64,000 nt of DNA from Blepharisma japonicum (lineage: Eukaryota; Ciliophora; Heterotrichea; Heterotrichida; Blepharismidae): assembly GCA_949751835.1 (NCBI GenBank), contig CATKHK010000048.1:186001-250000 (forward strand), given 5' to 3'. This document shows positions 1-10,928 of this stretch, piece after piece. Position 1 is the first letter of the stretch; each line of letters opens with the position of its first letter. A program made the position numbers and the translations under genes. The notes beneath the pieces were generated by a model that was not told the origin of the DNA, made no database searches, and was given only the letters and a program-made list of their open reading frames with translations.

Positions 1-2172
1 TCTCCTTATAAAACGCCATATAAAACAGATCCTGGAAAGCATGTAGTCGTTTCTGGGACTTTTAATGGAATTACTCTATATAGATTTTTAAGAGAATTTT
101 ATCACCCAGACCATGACATGCCAATGAAAAAGTGTAAAATTTTAATTGTGAGAAATGAGCAGCCATCAAAACAAATTCTTTCTATATTGAATCATCCTCT
201 ATACGAAGAAGCAGTTAGTTATTTAGAAGCTGATTTTATGAATGAGCAAACCTTAATTGATGCTGCAGTTTCTGTAAGTAAAGGCGTATTTATTCTAACC
301 AATCAATATCAAGATGATATTGGTGCTAGCGATACTTACGCAATTCTCGCATCAAGTGCTGTTAAAGAGCACTCAAGCGAGATTCCAGTGTTTTTGCAGT
401 TAATTAGGCCTGACCTCTTAATTCACCACTATTGAGCTGGCTGGGAAACTGGATTCAGCTCATGGAAACTAAAGTTATGCATGCTAGCAGCCAACGTATT
501 TATTCCTGGCTTCAGCACTCTAATGTCAAATCTAGTGACATCAAGCTCAAATACAATGAAAAAAGAAGCCGAAAATAATCATTGACTTTACGAATACGTG
601 ATGGGACTATCAAATGAAGTTTATTTAACTCCTTTCCCCAAACATATTTATGGAGAAAAATTTTCAGAAATTGCCAAAAATCTTTATCTAAAGCATAATT
701 CCTTGCTCATTGGGGTTCAAACCAAAATGACAGACTCAGAAACATTAGAAATTCGTTATGAAATTTTATTAAATCCTACTGATTACAAGATCCAAGAAGG
801 CGATAACGCATTTATAATTGCTGCTGATATAGAAGATGCCAGAGGCATTGAAGACAGCACAATTACTGAAGTTCATGTCCCTGTATTTAGTGATGAAATA
901 TATGCTGAATTTTCTCTATTTAAAACTCCAATAACTAAAAAGAGCGTCTGCAGGGATCTTGAAGAAAAACACCTAATAATGTGGGAACATGATTTAAGAG
1001 GATCACTGTGGGACCATATTTTAATTTTTGGCAGAATTGAGCATTTGGAAATATTTTTAGATATTTTTACAAAAATCACTGAGCAGACTATATGCTATGT
1101 GTCAGATCAGCCTCCTGATGAGAGATGAGAAAGGATTAACCAGTCATATAAAGAAGCCTTTTATCTAGAGTGCTCTTTAATTGATGTCGAAGAGTTGTCA
1201 CATACTGCTATAAATTTTGCCTATCATGTTATTCTTTTAAGTACCAGAATTTCAGGATCAGCTATGGATGATAGTGGAATCTTACCTATTGTTAATATTA
1301 TTGAAGGAAATTTCAGCTGTAAATTCACAGTTGAATTAGTTGATGAAATCAATATGAAATACCTCGAAAAAAAGCCATCAATTGAGCTTGAATCAATGCC
1401 CTTCATCACTTGGCCAAGATATGCAGCATCCCACGTTTTTCTTTCAAGTACCTTAGATTACATTATCGCTCAAGGCTTCCACAATAACTATATTATTGAT
1501 CTAATCCAAAGACTAATAATTTATGAAGATATTTATGCAGAAACTGGGATTGATGAAAACTATCAAATTAACTCAATTGACCTTCCAATCTCCTTGAGCG
1601 GGAGAATTACATTTGGAGAAATATTCATATATTTCATAAATCTGCCAAGGCCTATCATAACATTAGGAATATACCGGGGTGTTGGATATTTAAATAACGA
1701 AATTCCATATGTCTATACAAAGCCAGACCCAAATACCCCACTTTTCGATAGTGATAAAATCTTCGTAATGGGGGAGCTAAATAACAGAGAAAATAGCCCT
1801 TTCCTTCAAGATGTCAGAAGAAAAAAGAGAAAAGACACAATAATTGACCTCGGCCGAAAAAAATCACTTACAAAAGCAGCCCAAAGCTTGCTTGTAAGAA
1901 AAGAAACTGCTGCTGAGAACGCAATAAAGCTAGTTGAAGAAGAAGATAAAGACCCAAATCAGATGCTTGAAGACGAAGTCATTATGGAGATGGTAAGAAG
2001 CTTTCTCTCCAAGACTCGAAATGAAAGAGAAATAATCAAGGTAATTTTTATTTAGAAACAAAATGAAACTCTACTAAACCTTGCCAACGAGTACTCGTCA
2101 GTCCAAAAACTCCTTTTAGGCTTCAACTCAGCTGAAATAGACACTTCTTCAAAATCATTCGAAAGCCCTTAA
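1..2172 (+). CDS. Slo/BK-type potassium channel, C-terminal RCK tandem (5' partial)
   Basis: The reading frame is open at the left edge, so the membrane pore lies outside the window. What remains is the cytosolic gating ring. The first RCK (Rossmann) domain begins HVVVSGTFNGITLYRFLREF and ends in the FIPGFSTLMSNL segment typical of Slo channels. The second RCK covers roughly 1195-1800 and contains VFLSSTLDYIIAQGF, matching the Slo signature after the calcium bowl. In-frame TGA codons at 433, 586 and 1126 read as Trp. A 15-nt intron (2041-2055) is followed by 38 codons and TAA. The Asp-rich calcium bowl expected just before the STLD segment is absent: the stretch reads EKKPSIELES. Family assignment is strong; the exact Slo subtype is not resolved. 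Confidence 0.85.
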
Positions 2173-2217
2173 TGTAATTTTTAGTATTTTCTATCACTTT
2201 TACAATTAATTATATAA

Positions 2218-3477
2218 ATGGACCCTTCACCTCCATTCAAGCGACTTCCTGAGCCTCAAGAAGAGGACAAACTTTTGAAAAGAGCCCGTGTTGACCCGAA
2301 GTCCAACACTGAGTATGAGCCGACTCGGGTTCTTTTTATTCGCGGTCTGAATCAAAATGTAAAAGAAAAAGATGTAGTTGATCTTTGTTCTCAGGTCGGA
2401 GTTGTTGAACAAGTGTTTTTGCTTCGTAATAAAGGTCAAGCTTTCGTTGAATTTGATTCGCTTGAGGCTGCTGATTTTTGTCTGCTGCACTTTTCGAGAG
2501 CACCTGCTTTTTTGAATGGGAATCGGCTCTTTTTTTCATATTCAGGCAGACAAGTGATCACTCGGAAGCCTCATGAGCCTGCGCAGCCTTCTAAAGAATT
2601 ACTTCTTACGATCACTCAAGCCCGCTACCCTGTTACTGTTGATGTCATTGGGAAAATCTTGATACCATACGGCAGAGTGGTTAAAACTCGGATCTTCCCG
2701 AGGAATTTTGGATATCAATGTATAATTGAAATGGATTCATTAGAATCTGCCACTGCTGCTCGAGCTGCTTTGGATGGGCAGCATATATATAGTGGATGCA
2801 ACTTAATCAAGGCAGAATATAGCCCAATGACATTGCTTGTACAAGATAAAGAGGAACTTGAAGAGGAAGAAGAAAAAAGTTTAAATGAAGAAGATATCAG
2901 TAACGTCGTTTTTTTGCATAATATGGCTGATAAAGTTACACCTGACATGCTTTTCAACTTATTTTCTTTATATGGAAACGTTTTACGAGTCAAAATTTTC
3001 TTTAAACGAAGGGATATGGGACTTGTCCAGTTTGAAGATCACCAACAAGCGGTTTTAGCAATTAACAACCTGAATAACTTGCCTTTCATGGGCCAAACGC
3101 TTCTAGTTTCTATTTCACGCAACAGTTTTATTAATATGCCTTCTAGCGAGAGGAAAGCAGCTTTATGCAAAGATTTTGGAAACTCAGCTTTTCAACGTTT
3201 TAAAATTGCAGGGTCGAAGAATTTTCAAAATATATTCCCGCCTTCAAATATTTTGCATTTGTCTAACTTATCTGAAAATATGGATGAGCACTTTTTTAGA
3301 AATCTGTTTGCGGAACAAGCAGAATTAGTTGGTCTTAAATATATAGGTGAGGGCAGACGAATGGCACTTGCTAAATTCAAGAGTATTGCTGATGCAGTCA
3401 TGGTTCTTGTTTATCATCATAACGAAAATCTTAACGGCCGGCTGTTGAAAATCGCTTTTTCTAAAGCAAACTTTTAG
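2218..3477 (+). CDS. PTB/hnRNP L-like RNA-binding protein with four RRMs
   Basis: The 419-residue protein has four RNA-recognition motifs at about residues 36-112, 127-205, 228-303 and 342-418. The domain spacing and the RNP-like strands (VLFIRGL, NVVFLHNM, NILHLSNL) match the polypyrimidine tract-binding protein family, in which non-canonical RRMs bind CU-rich RNA and control splicing, polyadenylation and translation. An acidic linker separates RRM2 from RRM3. No intron or TGA codon is needed, and the ATG sits 45 nt after the stop of the upstream channel gene. The role in this organism, whose introns are about 15 nt, is inferred only. Confidence 0.85.
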   Translation: MDPSPPFKRLPEPQEEDKLLKRARVDPKSNTEYEPTRVLFIRGLNQNVKEKDVVDLCSQVGVVEQVFLLRNKGQAFVEFDSLEAADFCLLHFSRAPAFLNGNRLFFSYSGRQVITRKPHEPAQPSKELLLTITQARYPVTVDVIGKILIPYGRVVKTRIFPRNFGYQCIIEMDSLESATAARAALDGQHIYSGCNLIKAEYSPMTLLVQDKEELEEEEEKSLNEEDISNVVFLHNMADKVTPDMLFNLFSLYGNVLRVKIFFKRRDMGLVQFEDHQQAVLAINNLNNLPFMGQTLLVSISRNSFINMPSSERKAALCKDFGNSAFQRFKIAGSKNFQNIFPPSNILHLSNLSENMDEHFFRNLFAEQAELVGLKYIGEGRRMALAKFKSIADAVMVLVYHHNENLNGRLLKIAFSKANF

Positions 3478-3601
3478 GTTTCTCCTTTTCTAACTTCTAA
3501 TTTCATGTTATTACTTTAGTTAAAGCTATATTCTTTCGTTATATGTTAGTTTTAGAAGAAGAATTTAAATTATCATGCTGATAATGCATTATTCTTGCCT
3601 A

Positions 3602-4543
3602 TTATTCGATTTTTAGTAAAATCTTTCCATTTGAAAGGTTCCCTTTATATTCAGCTAAGGCCTCTTGAAAATTGATCCAGCTTTTTATAGATGCGATTTT
3701 AGGTATAAATAATGAATAATTCTGCCGCAAAATGTTTTCCCAATCACCTAAATTATCTTTATAATCATTCAGATGAAACCCTCTGATTTTTTTACTTTCC
3801 AAAATCAGGTTAGCGAGATCTACCTTTTCACATTTTTTTGCAGAGAGATTTCCTACAATAACAACAGTCCCATCCGGCTGCAAAACTTTTAATAAAGAAT
3901 TAGTAATAGTTGAGCCTATGAAATCAATAGCAATGCTTGGCTTCTCCTTTTCTGAAGCTTCTTTTAGCTTTTTTGGAAAGTCTTTGCTGCTTGAATCAAG
4001 CACATATTCTAATCCCAGCTGCCTAAGCTCTTCAATTTGAGAGCTTTTTCTAATAATCCCAATTGGCCTTTTACCTTGGAATAAAGCCAGTTTTATTAGT
4101 ATTTTTCCTAAACTTGACATTGCGGCAGTAACAATAAAGGAGCCTCTATCTTCAACCATATTAATAAGTGAAATAGCAGTCAGTGGATTTACCATTAATC
4201 CAGCTGCTTGCTCTGAAGATAAATCATCAGGGATTTCGTGCCAAAGATTAGAGATTGCAAACTGCGACCAGCATCCTTTTGGAAAATATCCAGTGACTCT
4301 TCGTCCAATAAGCCTTGCGTCTTCTCCTTGGCCTACTGACTCTATTCTGCCACTTCCTTCAAGTCCTGGAATTACTGGATATTCTGATTTCTCATCGTAC
4401 GCTCCTACAAGGGTTGCGAGGTCAGCTGGGTTTATAGTGGAATATTCCATCTTAACGAGGACTTCTCTGCTCATAGGACTTGGAATAGGGATAGGGTCCA
4501 TTATGGGTGCGCTTCTCCTCTTCAATATCCGGATCGCCTTCAT
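3602..4543 (-). CDS. MDR-family NADPH-dependent enoyl reductase/quinone oxidoreductase-like
   Basis: This 313-residue protein belongs to the medium-chain dehydrogenase/reductase superfamily. The N-terminal GroES-like part contains NPADLATLVGAY and VIPGLEGSG. The Rossmann part contains VNPLTAISLI and the AAMSSLG turn, which resemble mitochondrial trans-2-enoyl-CoA reductase (MECR/ETR). The Tyr in VGAY falls where ETR enzymes have their catalytic Tyr. No structural-zinc Cys cluster is visible, as expected for this branch. It is shorter than MECR (about 370 aa), and no clear mitochondrial presequence is seen, so a general quinone-reductase role is the alternative. It is convergent with the PTB-like gene. 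Confidence 0.7.
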   Translation of the reverse strand: MKAIRILKRRSAPIMDPIPIPSPMSREVLVKMEYSTINPADLATLVGAYDEKSEYPVIPGLEGSGRIESVGQGEDARLIGRRVTGYFPKGCWSQFAISNLWHEIPDDLSSEQAAGLMVNPLTAISLINMVEDRGSFIVTAAMSSLGKILIKLALFQGKRPIGIIRKSSQIEELRQLGLEYVLDSSSKDFPKKLKEASEKEKPSIAIDFIGSTITNSLLKVLQPDGTVVIVGNLSAKKCEKVDLANLILESKKIRGFHLNDYKDNLGDWENILRQNYSLFIPKIASIKSWINFQEALAEYKGNLSNGKILLKIE

Positions 4544-4599
4544 TTTTTAATATAATCATAATCGCTATTTTACCATAATCTCGTCCTATTTATTATAAA

Positions 4600-6150
4600 A
4601 TGTCTGAAGGCAAAGACTCGCCCAGTAAGCTTGAGCAGCGAGCTAAAGAATTTATGCAGACATTCAACCAAGAAGACATCAAGCGTCGCAAAGAAGAACA
4701 AACTGTCGAGCTCAGGAAATCCAAAAGAGCTGACCAAGCCACAAAACGCAGAAATTTCCAATCGAATGATCAAGAATGGGTCAAAGTAAATGAAAAGTAT
4801 AAAAAATATTACGTACTTGCAGACTTCCCAGAGTTACTCCAAGCAATCCGAACCACAGATCCTGAGCGTCACCTATTTGCAGCCCAAGGATTACGAAAAC
4901 TTCTGAGCATAGAACATCAGCCACCAATCCAAGAAGTCATCGATGCAGGCGTCGTCCCAATTCTTATAGAATGAATTCAAAGGTTTGAGTTTCCTCAGCT
5001 TCAGTTTGAATCGACCTGGGCACTGACAAACATTGCATCTGGAACACACCAACACTGCCAAGTCATCGTCGAAAAAGGAGCCATTCCTTTGCTTGTCAAA
5101 CTTCTAGAATCGCCCAATGAAGAAGTCAGAGAACAAGCTGTATGGGCCATTGGGAACATCGGAGGTGACGCAGCCCATTGCAGAGATATCATTTTACAAC
5201 ACAACGGGCTGCAATTGTTGATTAACTGTGTAGAAAACACAACCAAGGCTTCAATGACCAAAAATGGGAGCTGGGCTATCAGCAATCTGTGCAGAGGCAA
5301 ACCACCCCCAGCTTTTGAAATGATTAAAGACGCTATACCAATTTTGGCAAAAGTGGTCATGGAGCATCATGATACAGAACTTTTGACTGATTGCTTGTGG
5401 GCATTATCTCATTTATCAGAAGGAGGCGAGGAAAAGGTGGAAATGGTAATTGATAGCGGATGTATACCAAGAGTGATACAATTTTTAGGACATCATATAT
5501 ATAATGTCCAATTGCCAGCAATTAGGACGATTGGAAATGTAGTCACAGGAAATGATAAGCAGACACAAATTGTGCTTGGAATGGGAGGAGCAGTAGCATT
5601 GTCAAACTTATTGAGCTCCCCTAAGAAAAATATCAGAAAAGAAGCTGTTTGGAGTATCTCTAATATCTGTGCAGGGAGCAAAGAACAATTAGATGCATTG
5701 GTTGCAGCTGAGGTGTTTGGAAAAATTATTAATATCGTGCAAAAAGATGAAAAGGAAATCAGAAAAGAAGCGGTTTGGGCACTTAGCAACGCAGCAGCTG
5801 GAGGAAGAGCTGACCACGTAGCACATTTAGTCCAACAAGGAATCATCCCAGCGCTTTGCAATTTGTTTTCACTACAAGATGTGAAAATTGTGAGTGTAGC
5901 AATGGAAGGAATAAACCGAATTTTAAAGCATGGACAAGAAAACTTCAAAACTGAGCAAGGTACAAACCCATTCGCAGACATTGTAGAAGAGTGTGGAGGG
6001 TTAGACAAATTAGAACAACTGCAAGGCCATCCTAACACAAATATTTATGAAAAGGCGAGAACGATAATTGAGAGCTATTTTGAAGTGGAGGAGGATGAGA
6101 ATTCACAGCTTATTCAGTTGATAAAAGACAGTGTCCAGTTTACATTTTAA
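4600..6150 (+). CDS. Importin alpha (karyopherin alpha)
   Basis: The 516-residue protein starts with a basic importin-beta-binding segment (ERRKEEQ-like, then ELRKSKR and TKRRNFQ), followed by about ten armadillo repeats with the recurring W..N pattern (WALTNIASG, WAIGNIGGD, WAISNLCRG, WSISNICAG, WALSNAAAG) that binds classical nuclear localization signals. One in-frame TGA at 4972-4974 must be read as Trp (ILIEWIQRF); the homologous position in importin alphas is usually Trp, which makes this a clean demonstration of the genetic code. Length matches the family (500-540 aa). It acts in nuclear import with importin beta. No intron is needed. Confidence 0.95.
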
Positions 6151-6364
6151 TTGCTTTAGATAACAAATCTTTTAATATCATATCATTAAAATAAGAAGGT
6201 ATTAATTTAAATTCTTTAAAAAATAATTAATATAGGAAAGTAAAACATTTTCAACATCTTATTGGCAAAACATAAGCCAAAGTGAGCATTAATGAATTGA
6301 ATAAGAAGGAGCATATTTGAATGCCATATGCAGCGAGCATTGAAGAATCCTTTGAAAAATATGT

Positions 6365-6369
6365 AAAAA
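6365..6369 (-). terminator. Pol III T5 terminator of the tRNA-Arg gene
   Basis: Five consecutive T residues on the minus strand begin one base after the mature 3' end of the tRNA. This is the standard length of a RNA polymerase III stop. Confidence 0.6.
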
Positions 6370-6370
6370 G

Positions 6371-6443
6371 CACCCGAGATGGGACTTGAACCCACAGTCT
6401 CTTCCTTAGGAGGGAAGCGCCTTATCCGTTAGGCTACACGGGC
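6371..6443 (-). tRNA. tRNA-Arg (anticodon CCT)
   Basis: The 73-nt cloverleaf was read by hand on the minus strand: a 7-bp acceptor with one T-T mismatch, D-stem GCCT/AGGC, anticodon stem CTTCC/GGAAG around the loop CTCCTAA, a five-base variable loop, and T-stem GTGGG/CCCAT with loop TTCAAGT. The anticodon is CCT, reading AGG (Arg). The overall sequence is close to other eukaryotic tRNA-Arg(CCT). There is no intron and the CCA is not encoded. It lies alone in the spacer between importin alpha and the E2 gene. Confidence 0.92.
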
Positions 6444-6682
6444 TTCTTAATTATATTTAGATAAATTAGGTAAAATATATGATTTTAGACTATTTTTATC
6501 ATTAATCAAAAATTCTTTTATTCTCTTTTTGGTTTTTCGCGAAAATGTAGATCAAAAAGTTTTCTTTAATCTTTTGTCATACAACTTTGTTAAATTCATA
6601 TAACTTAATATTTCATTCCTGTTTTCTTTCTTTCTTAAATAATTTTCTTAATAAATCCCATTTCTAGTAATTAATTGCTCTA

Positions 6683-7675
6683 ATGGAACCTGATAGAATA
6701 ACTGAATTATTCTTCCAATGAATAGAAGCTAAGGAAGGAGAGTTGCGATTCAATGCTATGTTTGAATCTCAAGAAGGTCCAGTACTTACCTTCCGATTTG
6801 ACGACCATTTGATCAAAATCAACTTCAATACCTTTGCATTAGAATGTCGAGCTTCCAATAAACCACTACGAAGCTATGTCGAATGGGCCCAAGACACTCT
6901 AATAGAAAAGCAAGAAAGTTTGACATCAGGAGAAATTGAATTTAGTGATTTAATGAATGAATTAGCAGAAGAATATCAAAGAAAGTTCTACCCTGATGAA
7001 GAAGAGGACTTCTCAGAGGGAGACAGTGATGAATACGCTCAAGAGAACATGGACATCGCCAGACCAAGCCAAAAAGAAGAAACCAAGGTAATCGAAGAAG
7101 AAGTTAAAGTAGACCCAGCTTTAGAAGAAAAATTAAACAAATTAGAACAAGCGTTTTCTGGCCAAGGTTCTGCAACTGCAAACAAAAGGATTTTGCAAGA
7201 ATACAAATATTTGACAAATTCAAAAGAATGCAAAGGCTTGACTGTTGATTTTGAAGGGGGATCAAATATGTATGTGTGGATTGTTAAACTTGATGTAAAG
7301 ATTTTTGAAATTGATAAAGAGCTTAAAAAAGATTTCGAAAAATACGCTGCGAAGTATAATCAGAACCAAGAAATTGTGTTTGAGCTAAGGTTTGACTCAC
7401 ATTTCCCATTTAATCCACCCTTTTTAAGAGTGGTTAGGCCTAGGTTCATGTTCAGAACTGGGCATGTTACTATTGGAGGATCTATATGTATGGAATCATT
7501 AACGCCATCAGGTTGGATTCCTGTAAGGACAGTTGAAAGCATATTTGTGGAAATCCTTTTCAATATGACTGAAGGAGGTGCAAGACTAGATCCGGTCTCT
7601 GCAAATCTGGAGTATTCGTTGGCTGAGGCCCAAGAAGCATTCACTAGAGTAGCGCAACAACATAGATGGATTTAA
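6683..7675 (+). CDS. UBE2Q-type ubiquitin-conjugating enzyme (E2)
   Basis: The 330-residue protein has an N-terminal RWD-like region (about 1-100), an acidic linker and a C-terminal UBC fold (about 180-330). The catalytic cysteine is C269 in GGSICMESL, and the following TPSGWIP is characteristic of the UBE2Q branch, which lacks the HPN motif of ordinary E2 enzymes. The ATG at 6683 is preferred because it is in frame with the conserved body; the 20-codon extension contains one TGA read as Trp (FFQWIEAKEGE). It would transfer ubiquitin from E1 to substrate or E3 partners; UBE2Q relatives can act on non-lysine residues, which is family knowledge only. Confidence 0.88.
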
Positions 7676-8041
7676 TTTAGTAATCTCCTTTAAAACTTAG
7701 GAATATTTCATAGTTTCATTTTTGAATTTTAATGAATTTTATAATGCGCTGCAAACAATAACTATAGCAGATAAGAACAATTATAGCACAGCAATTTTCC
7801 AAATAAATAATTTTACCTTATTTCTTAATTTAATTTGATTTGATTAAATTCAAGACTTAAAAATGAATAACATGAGGCGTAGGTAATTTTTTGGTCATTT
7901 TATTTTTTCGTTATATTTCTTATGAGATCTTAGATTTAACTTACTTTTTATAAAATTATCCACATAGAGCTCATACATCGGTATTTTGTAACCGCTTATT
8001 ATTTAAACTTTCTATAATAAACCGCTGCTATAAAAATAAAA
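7676..8041. other. AT-rich spacer, no gene seen
   Basis: This is a 366-bp AT-rich stretch between the E2 and the tetraspanin-like gene. No open frame with coding character, RNA gene or repeat is recognisable. It probably holds the 3' end of one transcript and the promoter of the next. Confidence 0.5.
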
Positions 8042-9028
8042 ATGTGCTGCTGCAACGTCAAATGTTTACAGTACTGCCTTTACATTAGCTGCGTCCTACT
8101 ACTTGTAAGATTAATATAGGGCACAGGCGCAGTCATTATCTGGATAGGCTTCGAAGTCCAGGATAGCGAGTTCGTGAAATCAATTGACGCAGAATACGCA
8201 GGGTATGGGATCATTGGCCTCGGTGGAGGTATGATACTTTTCGCTGCTGTTGGCTTTATTGCAGGCTGTAAAAGGAGCAAATTGTTACTTTTCATTTTCA
8301 TCTTCATTTCCTTCATTATTGGGGTCCTTTTAGTTGCATTTGGTGCTGTGATAATTTATGTAAGAGAGGACTTTCTTCCTAAGTATCTGGACAACGAGTC
8401 AGATTGTCGCGATTTCAATGCTTTTGAAGATGCTGATGATGGCTTTGGCAAAGCTTTCACAACAATCTGTACAGTCTATTGTCCATGTGGCATGGACAGC
8501 GACATATACAATCAAGTGCAATATCTACTATACCCAAACCAAACTCAGCATATTCAAGGTACAACTGATATCCTTAGTTGTGACCCATGCTCAGAAGCTG
8601 CAACCTATCCAACTGCTGTCCAAGACGTTGTTTACCAATGGATCAGAGACAACTTGGATTTGCCGGTTACCTCCGCTGCCACTTGTGTAATTCCAGATGG
8701 CACTTATGAAGACGTGTACTTAAAAGATTACAAGAAATACATTCCCTTGGTCAAATGGATGGAAAAACATTTTGACTGTTCGGGATTGTGTACATATAGA
8801 CCTATTTATTTGTTCAGTGATATAAATAATGGAGTGCCTGACAATAGCTGTCGTAAAAAAGTCTATGATTGGGCTAAAGATAAGTTTTTGACTTATGGAG
8901 TAATCACAATAGTTTTCGGATGTTGGCAGGTAAGAGATATTTAGCTTTATACATTTTTGCTAGCTGCAGGGCTGTGCTGCAATTGCACAAATTCAAGATT
9001 TAAAGGAAAAAGTAATGGGAGAGCTTAA
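8042..9028 (+). CDS. Tetraspanin-like four-pass membrane protein
   Basis: The gene is split by two 15-nt introns (8105-8119 and 8930-8944), giving 318 residues. It has a Cys-rich N-terminus (MCCCN) suited to palmitoylation, four hydrophobic segments (CLYISCVLLLGTGAVIIW; GIIGLGGGMILFAAVGFIAG; LLLFIFIFISFIIGVLLVAF; and LTYGVITIVFGCWQLYTFLL), and a large extracellular loop of about 150 residues between TM3 and TM4. That loop has Cys pairs (YCPCG, CDPC, DCSGLC, NSC), giving tetraspanin topology, although the canonical CCG motif is not exact. The intron positions restore the first and last membrane segments, which supports the model. Tetraspanins organise membrane microdomains; the specific role is unknown. 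Confidence 0.75.
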
Positions 9029-9279
9029 ATAAAAACTCCATAAGATAATTTCTTGGCTATTAAATTTAAATTTAATATTTTTGGATTAGATACGAGCATG
9101 GGGCAAAAATAATTGTTATTTTTTCATTTTGGTTTTACAAAATATTTCTCAAAAAGTATTGACAATTTCTAATTTATTTTAATAAAATTAATTCAGAGAT
9201 TATATCTTGATTTTATATATAATAAATTTTATATACTTAAATCAAACATAATAATTGATTAAGTAAATTAAAGTGGCAT

Positions 9280-10320
9280 TTATTCCATTTCATATGCAAA
9301 ATGATCGATATCAGCTTGCAAATATTCTCCTCCCATCACTGGAATTTCTTTTGGAGAGTTCTTAGCGAATTCTCTCATTTCAGTTTGGATCTGTATGAAG
9401 AAGTCTTTTTGTGCCATTTCTAGCTCGCTCTTCAGCGCATTTGGGGTTTTGGCGACTATATTCTTCTTTATCTTGATAAATTTTCCTGTTTCGAGCTGGC
9501 TGCTTTGATTTCAATTATAAAAGAAATAAAATTCAATCAAGTATAGTCCTCTTTCAAGGCTTTGAATAATTGCAGTGTTTTCATAAAATAATGAAGGAGG
9601 TTCTACATTAAAATAGTTTCTAAACGTCTCTTTTGTGATTTCTAATACTTCATATTCCTCATTTATTCCTAAAAATTCATCACTAGGCGCAATTGGCTTT
9701 TCTTGACTTGGCTTAATTGGGGTGACCTGAGGGTAAGGAGGATAAGGCTCTCTATCAATTTTATTAAAATTCTGTGGAGCTGGGATTTGTGGTCCTGTAA
9801 AAGCTGTAGAAGCTAAATTTCTTGTTTCAATTTTAGTAGAATTCTGAGGAGTCGACCTTTGTTCTCTTGAGTATTTCATAGGAGATGGCTCTTGAACTTT
9901 TTTCATCCTTGATGGCTTCTTCAGCTCTTCTTCTAAAATATTTGCTGTAGAAATAAAGTCCATTACAATCATTCCCATCTTAATGAAAATTTTCTCAGGC
10001 GTTCTTTCGCTCATGGACGTAGTTTCTAAATATTTGTGCGCAAAAAGGCCTGTGCCAGTGACTTCAAAGTGATTATTTGCTTTGGTTTTTATGATATCAT
10101 TTAGCTCGGCAATTGGGACACTGGTTTGTTTAAAAATCGAATATTCTTTGACTAGAACTTGAGAAAGGTACTCATTTGTAAAAATTAGTTTGACTGCAAT
10201 CGTATATTTTTCTACTTGCTGTTTGGCGATTTTTAGAGAGCTGAAGTCTCTTGCTCGTTTTAATTTTACTGGGATGTCATTTTTGTCAGCAAATGCTTGA
10301 AAATCTCGCAAACTTCCCAT
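9280..10320 (-). CDS. Uncharacterized 346-residue protein
   Basis: No family was recognised. The frame runs through one TGA at 9511-9513 read as Trp (FFYNWNQSS) and ends in TAA at 9280. The N-terminal 130 residues look globular (alternating hydrophobic and charged residues, EYLSQVLVKEYSIF). A Pro/Ser/Thr-rich linker with PQN and PYPPYP motifs spans about 145-215, and a C-terminal segment (EYEVLEITKETFRNYFNVEPPSLFYE) is again globular. No signal peptide or membrane segment is visible. It is flanked by AT-rich spacers and converges with the tetraspanin-like gene. Confidence 0.7.
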
Positions 10321-10550
10321 TATTATAGATAATCATGGAATTATTTTTTGTAAAGATGGAAAAAGTAATCATTAGAAAGAATATGTTATATTTAATAAAA
10401 TGCCTTGAGGCCAAAGCTTTGCTTATTTATTCAATCTACTTTTGTAAACCTTAAGTTTAAATTATGATATTCTTATAACTTTGAATCCTATGTTTTCTTA
10501 AGCATGAATATGAAAAAAGCCTCCGCTCTTAAAATAATTCATCTCTTTCC

Positions 10551-10736
10551 ATGACTGTTAGAATTTCAACTGCCTCCAGCCTAAGCAAGGCTCTCTTTTC
10601 AACCCTAAATGAGGCATCTCATCCCAGGATGTCATCTCTTGTGTTCCAGAATCCTCAAAGAATCGAGGAATTTCTCACTGGACGTTTTAAGGGAGTTACT
10701 ATTGAACGGACATGCCCTTTTAAACTGCGTTTTTAA
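10551..10736 (+). CDS. Possible small protein, 61 residues
   Basis: This is a short frame with ATG and TAA whose base composition is richer in GC than the surrounding spacer. The product is basic with Ser-rich N-terminal residues (RISTASSLSKALF) and a C-terminal GRFKGVTIERT. No family was recognised. It is kept because the spacing on both sides fits the dense gene order here, but a chance frame is possible. Confidence 0.4.
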   Translation: MTVRISTASSLSKALFSTLNEASHPRMSSLVFQNPQRIEEFLTGRFKGVTIERTCPFKLRF

Positions 10737-10928
10737 ACTAAAATTGGAAATACTTTAATTTCAAATCTTTTAATGATATATAAATACCATTGAATTAAAA
10801 AAAATAACAATTTGCCTTATGCTTTCTAATGTTTTATTTATATTCATTTATAATATTCGATATTGTTTTATAGATCCAATCAATAGAAATCGGATGATTA
10901 TTGGTTGAAAATAATTTAATAAAGAAAA

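Noticed and set aside
873-1079. Many antisense frames of 60-180 codons opposite real genes (here and at 5493-6038, 26295-26619, 34070-34843 and others)
   Set aside because: They are mirror-image frames of well supported genes and lack any recognisable domain or independent composition.
6371-6443. Suppressor tRNA for UGA
   Set aside because: The anticodon is CCT (Arg), not TCA, so it does not explain UGA decoding.
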